Assembly: GCA_018669845.1 (NCBI GenBank)
Contig: JABHSO010000212.1
Location: forward strand, 86,394 to 150,393
Length of the DNA: 64,000 bases
Direction of reading: 5' to 3'
DNA from: Gammaproteobacteria bacterium
GTDB lineage: Bacteria > Pseudomonadota > Gammaproteobacteria > GCA-001735895
Shown here piece after piece: positions 18,978 through 29,467 of the stretch. The notes beneath the pieces are model-generated. The model was not told the origin of the DNA, made no database searches, and saw only the letters and a program-made list of their open reading frames with translations. Every line of letters begins with the position of its first letter. Positions within the stretch are counted from its first letter, which is position 1. Made by a program: the position numbers and the translations under genes.

Positions 18978-19997
18978 ATGTGGATAGTTAAACTGCAAAC
19001 AGAACTGAATTTTCATCGTTTCAACAAAGCAATTGTTTTGCTGCTGGTTTTGTATGCCCCATTCTTACAGGCCATGGAAAATTCTAATCCTCAACTTGCA
19101 GCGGATACACTATTCGCCAGCATTGATGGACAGACGATCAGTCAGGCTGAATTTACAGGTATATTCGAAGCTGCCGTAAGGCATAAATATTATCACGGTC
19201 GTGTCCCGCAGGAAGAGCTTGAAAAATTCCGCAAACAGGTAGCTGAGGATATCATTCTGCAAATTCTGCTACACAGGGAAGCTAAAAACCTGGGACTGCA
19301 ACCAGACCGCCAGAAAATCCGACAGGGGCTGGACGAATATGAGCATAAAGTGACAAACAATATCGACTGGAAGAGCCAGCAGGAAAAACTAAGACCCTTA
19401 TTATTAGAGAGGCTGGAACGACAGAATCTGATAGAAAAAATACGTGCCAGAGTGCAAAAAATTAACAACCCTGAAGCTGACGATGTAAAACAGTATTACC
19501 TGAAAAACCCACAGAAATTTACCGAACCCGGCAGGTTATGGTTATCGGTGATTTTATTAGAGGTACCTCCTGCGGCAGATAAAAAAATGTGGCAGCAGGC
19601 TAATGTAGCGGCACAACAATTTAAACAACGTATTGAAAGTGGTACTGATTTTGCCGAGCTCGCACAGCAGTTTTCGGCTCACCCGAGTGCTGTTAACGGC
19701 GGTGACCTGGGGTATCTGCATCAGGGTATGCTCGATGGGGATGCGCAAACAGCAGTGAACGCACTCAAAATTAATCAATTAACAGATCCGGTTTTAGTGC
19801 TGGGAGGGTTAACCCTTTTTCGTCTGAATGGAATTCAGGCTGAAAGACTCAAACCTTTTAGTGAAGTGGCGAAGCGTGCAGAAGCATTACTGCTCAGAGA
19901 ATTGAAAGATATAGCCTGGCAGTCTTATACAAAGACTCTGATCGATTCGGCCAAAATCACCCTGAATGAAAATTTGTATGCTTTCAATGATGACTAA
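18978..19997 (+). CDS. Parvulin-type peptidyl-prolyl isomerase
   Basis: SurA-like N-terminus and rotamase segment FAELAQQFSAHPSAVNGGDLGYLHQGML. Confidence 0.85.
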   Translation: MWIVKLQTELNFHRFNKAIVLLLVLYAPFLQAMENSNPQLAADTLFASIDGQTISQAEFTGIFEAAVRHKYYHGRVPQEELEKFRKQVAEDIILQILLHREAKNLGLQPDRQKIRQGLDEYEHKVTNNIDWKSQQEKLRPLLLERLERQNLIEKIRARVQKINNPEADDVKQYYLKNPQKFTEPGRLWLSVILLEVPPAADKKMWQQANVAAQQFKQRIESGTDFAELAQQFSAHPSAVNGGDLGYLHQGMLDGDAQTAVNALKINQLTDPVLVLGGLTLFRLNGIQAERLKPFSEVAKRAEALLLRELKDIAWQSYTKTLIDSAKITLNENLYAFNDD

Positions 19998-20002
19998 TTA
20001 TT

Positions 20003-21775
20003 GTGCATGTGTATTTAGCAAAAAAAAATTGCTCAAGCTGGATGTTAGCGATGCTTTTAATGATGACTAATTCACTTGAATTGAATGCCAGCCCGGTTCG
20101 AGTTTGGGGTGATATTAGCAGCGTTTACCGCTCTCGTGATTTTGACAGGGGTGAAAGTCAGGTAACAGAATGGCTGAATCTGGCCAGTATCAATGCCAGC
20201 AGTTATATCTGGCAGCCCTGGTTTGCGCTGATTAATGGTGGCTTGACCTATTCAGTGGATGATTTTAATGCGAGCGATCAGCCATCCGTGAAAGATAAAT
20301 TTATAACCGGTAATATTCAATTTGATCTATTTCCCGGAAGTCGGTTTCCATTTTCAGCGTATGTAAATCGTAGTCGTAATGAACTCGATGATGACTTATT
20401 TGCAAGAGATATCAGCAATACCGAGCTGGGGCTTACACAGCAGTATCGAAGTCTCTCCGGGCGCCATCATTACCGGACTACTTATAAACGTAATGTTCTG
20501 GATGATAGTAGCATCGGCAATTTTATCAGTGACAGTTTACAGCTATCCAGCAGTAACCAGTTCGAAAACCAGGTGTTACATGCGGAGGCACAATATGACC
20601 GTGTTAGTAGTGAAATCGCCGGGGATGAAGCCATTAGTTTAGCGCTTACCGGTAGACAATCCTATGATGGATTTGAATACATTAATATTGAGAACCTGGT
20701 TTCATCCTCAAGCATTCATAATGACTTTGACACTAGATCATCAGAAATACAGACCAACCAGTTCTCCAGCCTGATGTCCTGGTCACCAGCAGGCAGGGAT
20801 GACATGAATTTTACCGCAAGCTTACGCCTGCTGAAGTTACAGTTTAACAGTGAGTTTGACGATAACAGTTTCAGCGCTAATACGGCCACTCAACAGGAAA
20901 ATTATTCATTAAATATAAATCAGGGGCTTAACTACAGTATTTCTGATCATGTGTTAATCAGCGAATCAATCAATGGTTTATATACTCGCTCTCAAACTCA
21001 GGATTTTTTTACCGGTAACGAAACTGTCGGGATTAGTTATACCCCGGCTTCAATAGATACCATATTGGGATATTATCACTGGTCGTTTGTATCGAGCCTG
21101 AATAACCAGCATGGAGATGTTGAAACTGATCAGTCGTTAACAAACCAGTTTAGTCATTCGTTATCGGAAAACTTTGCATTGGCAGAAAATAGTTTACTGC
21201 AGGCTGATATCACCCAGTCATTCCTGGCCGACTATCGTTTTGAAAATGAGTCTGCTGAAACTTTAGATCACAGTTTATCTGTTTCCTGGACAGAGTCGTC
21301 TACACGCGCTAATTCAGTCGTCAGGTTCCTGTTTACTGACTCTAATACGCAGGGGGTTGAGGATAGAAGTTTTCAATTATTTAACTTGCAGCTTAGCGGT
21401 CAATATCGTTTTAACCGGTTTTCAAGTTTGAGTGCTAACCTGACTTTTCAACGAACTAATCAGCAGATAGATCAGCAGCATACAGTGCATCGTGTCAACA
21501 ATGGTCAGCTCGATTTTACACGCAAAAGATTGTTTCAGATACCACGCCTCAACTTTCGGTCAGAGCTTCAATTTAGTCAGCAGCAATCTGAAAGTGAGCG
21601 AATTATTTCAACATTTAGTAGTGATGAAACAGAGCACGATATTTCATGGGAAAATAATCTGGATTACATGATAGGCCGCTTTGAGTCACGACTGAGTCTG
21701 GATTTTATTAAAAATGATGGTCAATATGATCGTCTGATAAAAATTCAGTTCACGCGCTCTTTTGGAGACCTTTAA
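20003..21775 (+). CDS. Putative outer-membrane beta-barrel (porin component of a porin-cytochrome conduit)
   Basis: Signal-like N-terminus; alternating amphipathic strands throughout; ends in aromatic-containing strand IKIQFTRSFGDL; genomic context. Confidence 0.65.
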   Translation: MHVYLAKKNCSSWMLAMLLMMTNSLELNASPVRVWGDISSVYRSRDFDRGESQVTEWLNLASINASSYIWQPWFALINGGLTYSVDDFNASDQPSVKDKFITGNIQFDLFPGSRFPFSAYVNRSRNELDDDLFARDISNTELGLTQQYRSLSGRHHYRTTYKRNVLDDSSIGNFISDSLQLSSSNQFENQVLHAEAQYDRVSSEIAGDEAISLALTGRQSYDGFEYINIENLVSSSSIHNDFDTRSSEIQTNQFSSLMSWSPAGRDDMNFTASLRLLKLQFNSEFDDNSFSANTATQQENYSLNINQGLNYSISDHVLISESINGLYTRSQTQDFFTGNETVGISYTPASIDTILGYYHWSFVSSLNNQHGDVETDQSLTNQFSHSLSENFALAENSLLQADITQSFLADYRFENESAETLDHSLSVSWTESSTRANSVVRFLFTDSNTQGVEDRSFQLFNLQLSGQYRFNRFSSLSANLTFQRTNQQIDQQHTVHRVNNGQLDFTRKRLFQIPRLNFRSELQFSQQQSESERIISTFSSDETEHDISWENNLDYMIGRFESRLSLDFIKNDGQYDRLIKIQFTRSFGDL

Positions 21776-22204
21776 ATGATTCTGATGGAGTATATAACAG
21801 TGAGTATAAGATACAATCTACCCATATTTCTGCTGGTTTTTGCACTGCTTTATCCTGCCATGGCACAGGCTGAATACGGCGATGTTCTGATGAATAATTA
21901 TTCCGATGATGCCGGCATGCGGCCGGTTGTTTTTCCACACTGGTTTCATCGTATCCGCTTCAGGTGCAAGGTGTGTCATGCCGATCTCGGGTTTAAATTC
22001 GAAGCCGGGGGTAATGAAATTAATATGTTGAAAATTATTGATGGAGAATATTGTGGTGCCTGTCACAACGGGGAAGTGGCATGGTCAGTAGAAAGCTGTG
22101 ATATCTGTCATTCGGGTAAACCGGGTACGCCGACTCAGGTGCATCACAGTACCACATCAAAGCTGTTCACCCGCACCAACAATAAACAGAAAGGAGGCAA
22201 ATGA
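21776..22204 (+). CDS. Triheme c7-type cytochrome, type A
   Basis: CKVCH, CGACH, CDICH; HWFHRIRFRCKVCH signature. Confidence 0.85.
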   Translation: MILMEYITVSIRYNLPIFLLVFALLYPAMAQAEYGDVLMNNYSDDAGMRPVVFPHWFHRIRFRCKVCHADLGFKFEAGGNEINMLKIIDGEYCGACHNGEVAWSVESCDICHSGKPGTPTQVHHSTTSKLFTRTNNKQKGGK

Positions 22205-23175
22205 TGAAAGCATATCATTTAATTCTAACTATTTTATTTGTGTTGACAATCTCCAGTGCTTTTGCAGAAACTGAAATACGTTCTGGAAAAGATATCTATG
22301 ACATGGCCTGTGCGGGCTGCCATGCAACAGGTGTATTAGAGGCACCTAAACTGGGTTCAAAAACAGATTGGGACAAAAGGGAAAAACAGGGATTTGAAGT
22401 TTTAATGATACATGCTTTAAAAGGTTTTAAAAATATGCCAGCCAAAGGGGGCAATCCAACCATTAAAGACCAGGAAATTGAAAATGCAATCAAATATCAG
22501 TTAGCACAGTCAGGTTTTGATCAGTATAAAGAGAAATCCGGTTCAACAGAAAACAACAAACCAGCGCCTGCAAAAAAAACAGCCGATACCCGGCCGAAAA
22601 TAATTCCTGAAGCAATTCCTGAAACAAAGAACATAGCAAAAATAAAACAGCCAAAAAAGACCCGCACCCATAGCGTCAATCGTTTTAATCGATTAATGAA
22701 ACCCGCTGCCGAGTGGAACCTGTCGCCCGCAAAAGATGGTATACATGATCCGGAAAATGAAGGCACACTGCTGTTACAACCGCCAAAGCAGGCATTTGAA
22801 TCGTTAAGCAATGCAAAATCTGGTAACCGTGTGGACTGGGTTAAATCCCTGCAAAATAAGGAGATTTCTCCGCGATATGATCGATTAAGTGATGATAGCA
22901 AACCGGTAGTAATGGATTTAAATATTGTGCGTGAAGTTAAGGGGTCAATGCCTGATGTTGTTTATCCACATAAACAGCATACTGAATGGCTGGATTGTTC
23001 TAACTGTCACCCGGCGATTTTCATTCCACAAAAGGGGGCGAATCAAATTTCCATGGCGTCCATTCTGCTTGGACAGCAATGTGGTGTCTGCCATGGAAAA
23101 GTAGCGTTTCCAGTGTCAGAGTGTCGTAAGTGTCATTCACAAAAAAAGGCACTTAAAACCGGGAACGGGAAATAA
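22201..23175 (+). CDS. Tetraheme cytochrome: class I cytochrome c module fused to c7-type triheme module, type B
   Basis: CAGCH, then CSNCH, CGVCH, CRKCH; PHKQHTEWLDCSNCH. Confidence 0.85.
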   Translation: MMKAYHLILTILFVLTISSAFAETEIRSGKDIYDMACAGCHATGVLEAPKLGSKTDWDKREKQGFEVLMIHALKGFKNMPAKGGNPTIKDQEIENAIKYQLAQSGFDQYKEKSGSTENNKPAPAKKTADTRPKIIPEAIPETKNIAKIKQPKKTRTHSVNRFNRLMKPAAEWNLSPAKDGIHDPENEGTLLLQPPKQAFESLSNAKSGNRVDWVKSLQNKEISPRYDRLSDDSKPVVMDLNIVREVKGSMPDVVYPHKQHTEWLDCSNCHPAIFIPQKGANQISMASILLGQQCGVCHGKVAFPVSECRKCHSQKKALKTGNGK

Positions 23176-23190
23176 CAGGAGGGTAAGTTA

Positions 23191-24054
23191 ATGTGGATCA
23201 TTACGTTTTTTTTACACTTTACACTCGGTTTAGGTACGGCGTTTTCACAGCAGGAATTGCAGCTGGTCAATGACGGCGGAAAATCGATCAATAATAAACT
23301 CAATCAAAAAATAAAAATGGCTAATTTTATTCTTAATAATTCTTCATTACGCAAACGACTGAACACCAGCAATGACAGTGTTGCAAAAGAACTGGTGGAA
23401 CGGGCCAGGGATAATTTAAATAAAATTGAGACCTATATGGACAATAAACTATTCCTTGAAGCAGGAGCTATCATCGATTTTGTATTGAGGGACTTGTCTG
23501 CCAGTTCTCAATTACTCAATGTACCCAATCAGAAAAAGAAAAAATATACAAAAAATCTGGAAATTCTTGATTCTTTCGTGCTTCCAGAATGGGAAAATCT
23601 AAGCGATAGTGATTATGATTTTTTGCAGGAAAATTTAGCTAAAATCGATGAATTACGAAACGATGCGATCCTTAGTTCACAGTCTGAAGACTATGACAAA
23701 GCAATAAATTTACTGGATACAGCCTATTATTTAAAAACCACATTGATCAGCAATTTACAACATGAAAACACGGTTGTGTATGACCTGAAATTTGATTCTG
23801 CGCAAGATGAATATTCATACATGGTTAGCCGTACTCATCATTACCTGGACCTGGTGGACTTAACACTGTCTAAAAAAGAAGTTGGTTTGCAGACCCGGAA
23901 ACTGGCAGATAATTATATTTATCAGACCCTGGTAAATTTGGAGGTGGCAGAAAACCTTCAATCTGAAGGAAAACCATCAGAGGCAATTAGAGTGTTGGGT
24001 AAATCGATTAATCAACTTTCTTCGGTATTAAAGATGCTGGGGATAAAAATCTAA
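23191..24054 (+). CDS. Secreted helical protein of unknown function
   Basis: Signal peptide; helical composition; paralogous to next gene. Confidence 0.6.
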   Translation: MWIITFFLHFTLGLGTAFSQQELQLVNDGGKSINNKLNQKIKMANFILNNSSLRKRLNTSNDSVAKELVERARDNLNKIETYMDNKLFLEAGAIIDFVLRDLSASSQLLNVPNQKKKKYTKNLEILDSFVLPEWENLSDSDYDFLQENLAKIDELRNDAILSSQSEDYDKAINLLDTAYYLKTTLISNLQHENTVVYDLKFDSAQDEYSYMVSRTHHYLDLVDLTLSKKEVGLQTRKLADNYIYQTLVNLEVAENLQSEGKPSEAIRVLGKSINQLSSVLKMLGIKI

Positions 24055-24064
24055 AGAGACTGCT

Positions 24065-24943
24065 ATGTTTAAAAATATGATGACATTATTTTTACTGGTG
24101 CATGGTTTTAGTCTATTCAACCCTGTTTATGCCGAAACTGGACAGTTAGCAGTGGATAATAACGCAGTAGAAAATCGTATAGACAATATGTTTAAACTGT
24201 TAAATGAGTCTTCAGCTGCTAAGCAGGTTATTAATAGTACTCATAGCGAAGCCAATAAGAAACGCCAGGAAGCACTCGACCTCTACCAGCTTGCCAGGGA
24301 TAAATTCAAAATTGGATTGAATGAAGAATCTTCAAAGTTATTATCGCAATCGGCAAAACTGATGTTTGAAGCGATAAAACTATCAACTCCCACTTCCATG
24401 ACCGACGATAAAAATATTATTGATTATGAGAAAAGAAAAAAGTCAGTGATCGCTCTGAAAGAGGCTTTCATTCGAATTTCTGATGAAAATAAAGAAACTG
24501 AAACTAAACAAAAAGTCGGTGCACAACTGGACAGGCTGGTCAGTAAGGCCGATTCGTTGTTAAAAAAGGGTAACAGTCATCAGGCACGCATCGAAATTGA
24601 TAAAGCCTACCATTTATTAAAGGTTTCTATTGACTCGATTCGATCGGGCCAGACCTTGACGCGCTCATTGAATTTTGCAACTAAAGAGGAAGAATTCGAT
24701 TACGAAATCAATCGCAATGATACTCACAACTTGCTGGTCAGCCTGTTGGTTGAAGAACAGAAACAATCTGAAATTGTGAATAAAAATATTAACAACTTTA
24801 TCGATCAGGCAAATGAATTGCGTCAACAGGCAGAGCTTAATGCAAAATATAAATCGTATGAAAAAGCTATAGAATTACTCGAGCAGTCTACCAAACAACT
24901 GGTCAGGGCGATTCGAAGTGCCGGTATTTTCATCCCTGGATGA
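24065..24943 (+). CDS. Secreted helical protein of unknown function
   Basis: Signal peptide; shares pattern (IDKAYHLLK..LNFATKEEEFDYEINRNDTHNLL) with previous gene. Confidence 0.6.
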   Translation: MFKNMMTLFLLVHGFSLFNPVYAETGQLAVDNNAVENRIDNMFKLLNESSAAKQVINSTHSEANKKRQEALDLYQLARDKFKIGLNEESSKLLSQSAKLMFEAIKLSTPTSMTDDKNIIDYEKRKKSVIALKEAFIRISDENKETETKQKVGAQLDRLVSKADSLLKKGNSHQARIEIDKAYHLLKVSIDSIRSGQTLTRSLNFATKEEEFDYEINRNDTHNLLVSLLVEEQKQSEIVNKNINNFIDQANELRQQAELNAKYKSYEKAIELLEQSTKQLVRAIRSAGIFIPG

Positions 24944-24957
24944 TGTTGTGACGAACT

Positions 24958-25521
24958 ATGAAATTGACTAAATACCTAGCTGTATTGTTAATCCTGTTAC
25001 CATGCAATTTAGTGGCCGTGCAGCAGCACTGGAAGAGTCTGATTAATGACGGTGTGCATGATCCGACCAGTCCCGCGATTGGCATTTTACAGGAACCTTC
25101 ACAGGCATTTTCTTTACTGCCTGCAGATACGGCAGGCAATAAGGTTTCCTGGGTACGTGCATTACGCGAACAATATATCCAGCCACGCACTAATATTTTT
25201 CCTGAAACCAAAATCAACGTGCTCGACATGGATATTATCATGGATCGTACCGGTGAAATGCCGATGGTCCGGTTTCCGCATAAAGCGCATACAGAGTGGC
25301 TGGATTGTGAAAACTGTCATGATGATATATTTATCGAAATTGCTGATGCCAACCCAGTCAATATGTTTGCAATTTTAGCCGGTGAATATTGCGGTCGTTG
25401 TCATGGTGCGGTTGCTTTTCCTTTAACCGAATGTAACCGTTGTCACAGTGTCGATAGAAATACTTTCACCGGCCAGCCAGGTGCCCAGCCGGAAAAGGAT
25501 CTGACCGATATGTTAAATTGA
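24958..25521 (+). CDS. Triheme c7-type cytochrome, type B
   Basis: CENCH, CGRCH, CNRCH; FPHKAHTEWLDCENCH. Confidence 0.85.
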   Translation: MKLTKYLAVLLILLPCNLVAVQQHWKSLINDGVHDPTSPAIGILQEPSQAFSLLPADTAGNKVSWVRALREQYIQPRTNIFPETKINVLDMDIIMDRTGEMPMVRFPHKAHTEWLDCENCHDDIFIEIADANPVNMFAILAGEYCGRCHGAVAFPLTECNRCHSVDRNTFTGQPGAQPEKDLTDMLN

Positions 25522-25949
25522 CACAACATCCTGAAATGACACATGATGTTACTCAGTTAAGCAAAAAGAATACCCGGCACAGAAGTATTATTTTATTTTT
25601 TTGCACGCTCTCAGGACTGTCCTGTTTTAGCGTTTTAGCGGAGTATGCCGATGTTGTGTTAAATCGAAATGCCGAATTTAATGATATGCCTCCGGTGGTA
25701 TTTCCACACTGGTTTCATCGTATCCGGTTTCGCTGTAAAGTTTGTCATCATGAGTTGGGATTTAAAATGCGCGCGGGATCCAATGATATAACCATGGGTG
25801 ATATCATCGATGGAAAATATTGTGGCATGTGTCATAACGGCGAGATAGCCTGGTCGGTGGATAATTGTGAGCTTTGTCATTCGGGTAAACCCGGCCTGAA
25901 AACGGGTATGCAGGGTAGTAATGAGACATCCGGGCCGGGCAGATGGTGA
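25518..25949 (+). CDS. Triheme c7-type cytochrome, type A
   Basis: CKVCH, CGMCH, CELCH; HWFHRIRFRCKVCH. Confidence 0.85.
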   Translation: MTQHPEMTHDVTQLSKKNTRHRSIILFFCTLSGLSCFSVLAEYADVVLNRNAEFNDMPPVVFPHWFHRIRFRCKVCHHELGFKMRAGSNDITMGDIIDGKYCGMCHNGEIAWSVDNCELCHSGKPGLKTGMQGSNETSGPGRW

Positions 25950-25977
25950 TAAGATTTTTTACATTCAGGAAAATCTA

Positions 25978-27084
25978 ATGGTTTGCAGGCGAAACTTATT
26001 ACTAACATTTTTGTTCAGCCTGATATTGCTGGGAGGATGTAGTGCGCCGTCGAGTCGATATTCATTTCAAATGCCTCAATCCTATGAGCCCGCTGCAGTT
26101 GAAAATTCCACAGCATCCCGCCAGCTGGTGTGGCCGTCTCCACCCGAAGTTGCGCGTTATCGTTATGTAGGGGATATTCGAGGCGAGTCGAACCGTTTAC
26201 CGGGTAAAATCCCGGACAGTTTACTGGCACGGTTTTTTTCTGCCATAGTGGGCGTTGAACGGCAATTAGATTCTGTTATTGATTTACTACGCCCGCAACA
26301 GGTGATGGTAGATGAATCCGAGCGAATTTATGTGGCGGATGCAGGAAGGCAGTCCGTCTTCGTATTTGATCAGCAAAACAATGAATTCTTAATCTGGAAT
26401 GAAAGCAACCTGAATATTCCTTTCCTCAGTCCGATTGGTATTGTCATTGCCGACAACAAGGTGCTGGTCACCGATTCTGAACAGAGTGTAGTGTACCGAC
26501 TGAGTTTCACTGGAGAGTTGATCGATAGTATCGGTCGCAACGTGCTTAAACGCCCAACCGGTATTAGCTACGATGTGGTTACTAAACGCATTTTTATTGC
26601 GGACACCGGTGATGATAATATCAAGGTTTTTGATCTACAGGGAACGCTGATCGATGTGTATGGCAATAAAGGGACTCGAGTGGGGGAATTTAACAGGCCG
26701 ACTTTTCTAAGTTATAAAAATGGATTGCTGTATGTCGCTGACTCGATGAATGCCAGGGTTCAGGTGTTGAATGACCAGGGGGACAGTGTCAATAGCATAG
26801 GTGAGCGAGGGTTGTTTATTGGTAATCTCTCACGTCCAAAAGGTTTAGCCACGGATTCGGATGGCAATATTTATGTTGCCGAAAGTTATTATGATCATGT
26901 GTTGATTTATAATGCCAGTGGTGAATTATTAATGTCGCTGGGCGGGCCGGGCAATCAGGCCGGAAAGTTTTCTCAGCCTACGGGATTATGGGTAGACGAT
27001 CAAGACCGGTTATATGTTTCTGATATGTTGAATAGCCGAGTTTCGGTTTTTCAGTATCTGGGTGGCCAGGAACATGAAAAGTAA
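25978..27084 (+). CDS. NHL-repeat lipoprotein
   Basis: Lipobox LLGGCSA; NHL blades (GLATDSDGNIYVAESYYDHVLIYNASGELLMSLG). Confidence 0.85.
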   Translation: MVCRRNLLLTFLFSLILLGGCSAPSSRYSFQMPQSYEPAAVENSTASRQLVWPSPPEVARYRYVGDIRGESNRLPGKIPDSLLARFFSAIVGVERQLDSVIDLLRPQQVMVDESERIYVADAGRQSVFVFDQQNNEFLIWNESNLNIPFLSPIGIVIADNKVLVTDSEQSVVYRLSFTGELIDSIGRNVLKRPTGISYDVVTKRIFIADTGDDNIKVFDLQGTLIDVYGNKGTRVGEFNRPTFLSYKNGLLYVADSMNARVQVLNDQGDSVNSIGERGLFIGNLSRPKGLATDSDGNIYVAESYYDHVLIYNASGELLMSLGGPGNQAGKFSQPTGLWVDDQDRLYVSDMLNSRVSVFQYLGGQEHEK

Positions 27085-29467
27085 CATGAAACTACAGATG
27101 CGAATTTTATTTACGCTGCTGATGATTTTTTATCACCCGCTAAACGTGGCAGAGAGAATATCCGATATAGCGAATACCCGTCATAATTTTTCCACATCGG
27201 GCACGGGTACGGTAAAAGCCAGCGAGGAAAGCCAGATTTGTGTCTTCTGCCATACACCTCACCATTCAGAGTCGATACCAAATGCACCTTTGTGGAATCG
27301 CAAGGCGTCCGGTGCAACTTATACGCCGTATACTTCTAATTCCATTGATGCTAACGATATCGCGGCTACGCCGGGTGGTAGCTCGAAACTCTGCCTGTCC
27401 TGTCACGATGGAACCATCGCCATCGGTTCGGTGAATGTGCTGAATGCCCAGTCTAATGTGAATATCAATTTAACGGGTACCGGAGCCGGCGGAGTGATGC
27501 CTTCCGGTGCCGGTGATACGACCGGTTTTACGCGAAAACTGGGCACCGACCTGGGTAATGATCATCCCATATCGTTCACTTATAACAGTGTACTGGCGAA
27601 TACCGATGGTGAATTACGCAACCCGGATATCGAGGCGCATATTGGTAACCGGGTAGCCGGTAATACTCCTTTGGTTCCGCTGCAAGATAATCAGCTGCAA
27701 TGTACCAGCTGTCATGACCCACATATCCGCGACAGTGATATAGGCAATAATATTAAATTCCTACGTCTGAACCGGTTTCAGCAAGGCATTCCTGCGGGCG
27801 GTAATTTTAGTGCGGCAAATGATATTGTGTGTCTGGCCTGTCACGATAAGCTGGGTCAGGCTTGGTCCGGTTCGGCACATGCCGACCCGCTAACGGCAAA
27901 TGAAACTTACACCACCGCAGCTGCCAATCAACGAGAATTTGCGCTCAACCTGCCAGTGTGGAAAGCATCCTGTTTAAACTGTCATGATACGCACACCGTG
28001 CAGGGTTCAAGACGATTGCTCAGAGAGGGTACCGATAGCCTGTCGACACCCAAGACCGGCGGCAATGCAGCGCTGGAAGAAGCCTGTTATACCTGTCATT
28101 CGGCAACCGGTGGTGTGTTGAACGGGCAGGGTGGAGGATTATTCGAAGTACCCGATATCAAAACAGATTTTACTACCGGCCTGACGCATATGCCGATTAC
28201 CACTGTTGATCAATCTGGCATTGACGAAACGCATGATGTGGTGGATGCAGACCTGGTAGAAAATAAAACCAAGTTTAATTTGAGTAATCGCCACGTGGAA
28301 TGCACCGATTGTCATAATCCGCACCGGGTAACTAAAAACAGGTTATTTAATAATACTTCATCAACAGCGGCGGGGACTCATTCCCATGTCTCTGGACATA
28401 CCAATATTGCATCGGGTGTATTGCGCGGCTCCTGGGGAGTAGAGCCGGTATATGGTTCGAATAGATTCGACCCCACTAACTTTCCAGTCAGTTACATCGT
28501 CAAACGCGGTGATGGTGGTGATGGCGCCAGTACTCAGCTAAGCAGCACGCATATTACGCGTGAATATCAAATCTGTCTGAAATGTCATTCCGATTATGCG
28601 TATGGCAGCAATCCTCCTAACCTGGGGGATACCGGAGGCAATACTTCCGCAGGTACTAATGATGTCAGTGAATACACCAATCAGGCCATCGAATTTCAGG
28701 CTCCGCTGAGCCATAAGGGTGAAGTGACCACACTCGATTCCGGTGCATCTTCATCCTATTCAACTAATAACCACCGCTCCTGGCATCCCGTCATCGATAA
28801 TACCGGACGCACGCTGGCCATTCGTAATGCCAACTCGGAAAACTGGTTATCGCCATTTAATGGTGCCGCCAATGTAGGCAATCAAACGATGTATTGTTCA
28901 GATTGTCACGGTTCCAACACCGGCTCTGGCACCTCTGCACCCTCCGGTGGAGAAAACGGCAATGCCTGGGGACCGCATGGCTCGAGTAATAATTTTATTC
29001 TGAAAGGAGGTTGGAGTCAGAATACCGGAACGGGAAATTCGAATGACCTTTGTTTTAAATGCCATGACTTTAATCTGTATGCCACAAGAGGAGGAGGGCG
29101 CAGCGGTTTTGGCGGCTCCAAGGATGAAAATCTACATTCTTTTCATGCCGATAAGATCGGTCACTTAAATTGTAGCTGGTGTCATGTCTCGGTACCGCAT
29201 GGCTGGAAAAATAAAGCCTTCCTGGTGAACCTGAATGACGTGGGACTCGAGGCCGGGTCAGCGCCGGGCACGCAGGTCAGGAACAACACCACGGCCGGTT
29301 ATACCAACGGGCCTTATTATAACAATGCATTTCTCAAGATAAGAAGTTTTGCCACCAGCGGTAACTGGGAAGAAACTAATTGCGGGTCGGCAGGTACTCC
29401 GGGTAATGGTGAAATCGGGCGTGACTGGATGAGGGATAGTAGTGAAAATTGTGCCAACCCACCCTGA
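27074..29467 (+). CDS. Undecaheme (11 CXXCH) cytochrome c
   Basis: CXXCH counted in translation: CVFCH, CLSCH, CTSCH, CLACH, CLNCH, CYTCH, CTDCH, CLKCH, CSDCH, CFKCH, CSWCH. Confidence 0.9.
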   Translation: MKSNMKLQMRILFTLLMIFYHPLNVAERISDIANTRHNFSTSGTGTVKASEESQICVFCHTPHHSESIPNAPLWNRKASGATYTPYTSNSIDANDIAATPGGSSKLCLSCHDGTIAIGSVNVLNAQSNVNINLTGTGAGGVMPSGAGDTTGFTRKLGTDLGNDHPISFTYNSVLANTDGELRNPDIEAHIGNRVAGNTPLVPLQDNQLQCTSCHDPHIRDSDIGNNIKFLRLNRFQQGIPAGGNFSAANDIVCLACHDKLGQAWSGSAHADPLTANETYTTAAANQREFALNLPVWKASCLNCHDTHTVQGSRRLLREGTDSLSTPKTGGNAALEEACYTCHSATGGVLNGQGGGLFEVPDIKTDFTTGLTHMPITTVDQSGIDETHDVVDADLVENKTKFNLSNRHVECTDCHNPHRVTKNRLFNNTSSTAAGTHSHVSGHTNIASGVLRGSWGVEPVYGSNRFDPTNFPVSYIVKRGDGGDGASTQLSSTHITREYQICLKCHSDYAYGSNPPNLGDTGGNTSAGTNDVSEYTNQAIEFQAPLSHKGEVTTLDSGASSSYSTNNHRSWHPVIDNTGRTLAIRNANSENWLSPFNGAANVGNQTMYCSDCHGSNTGSGTSAPSGGENGNAWGPHGSSNNFILKGGWSQNTGTGNSNDLCFKCHDFNLYATRGGGRSGFGGSKDENLHSFHADKIGHLNCSWCHVSVPHGWKNKAFLVNLNDVGLEAGSAPGTQVRNNTTAGYTNGPYYNNAFLKIRSFATSGNWEETNCGSAGTPGNGEIGRDWMRDSSENCANPP

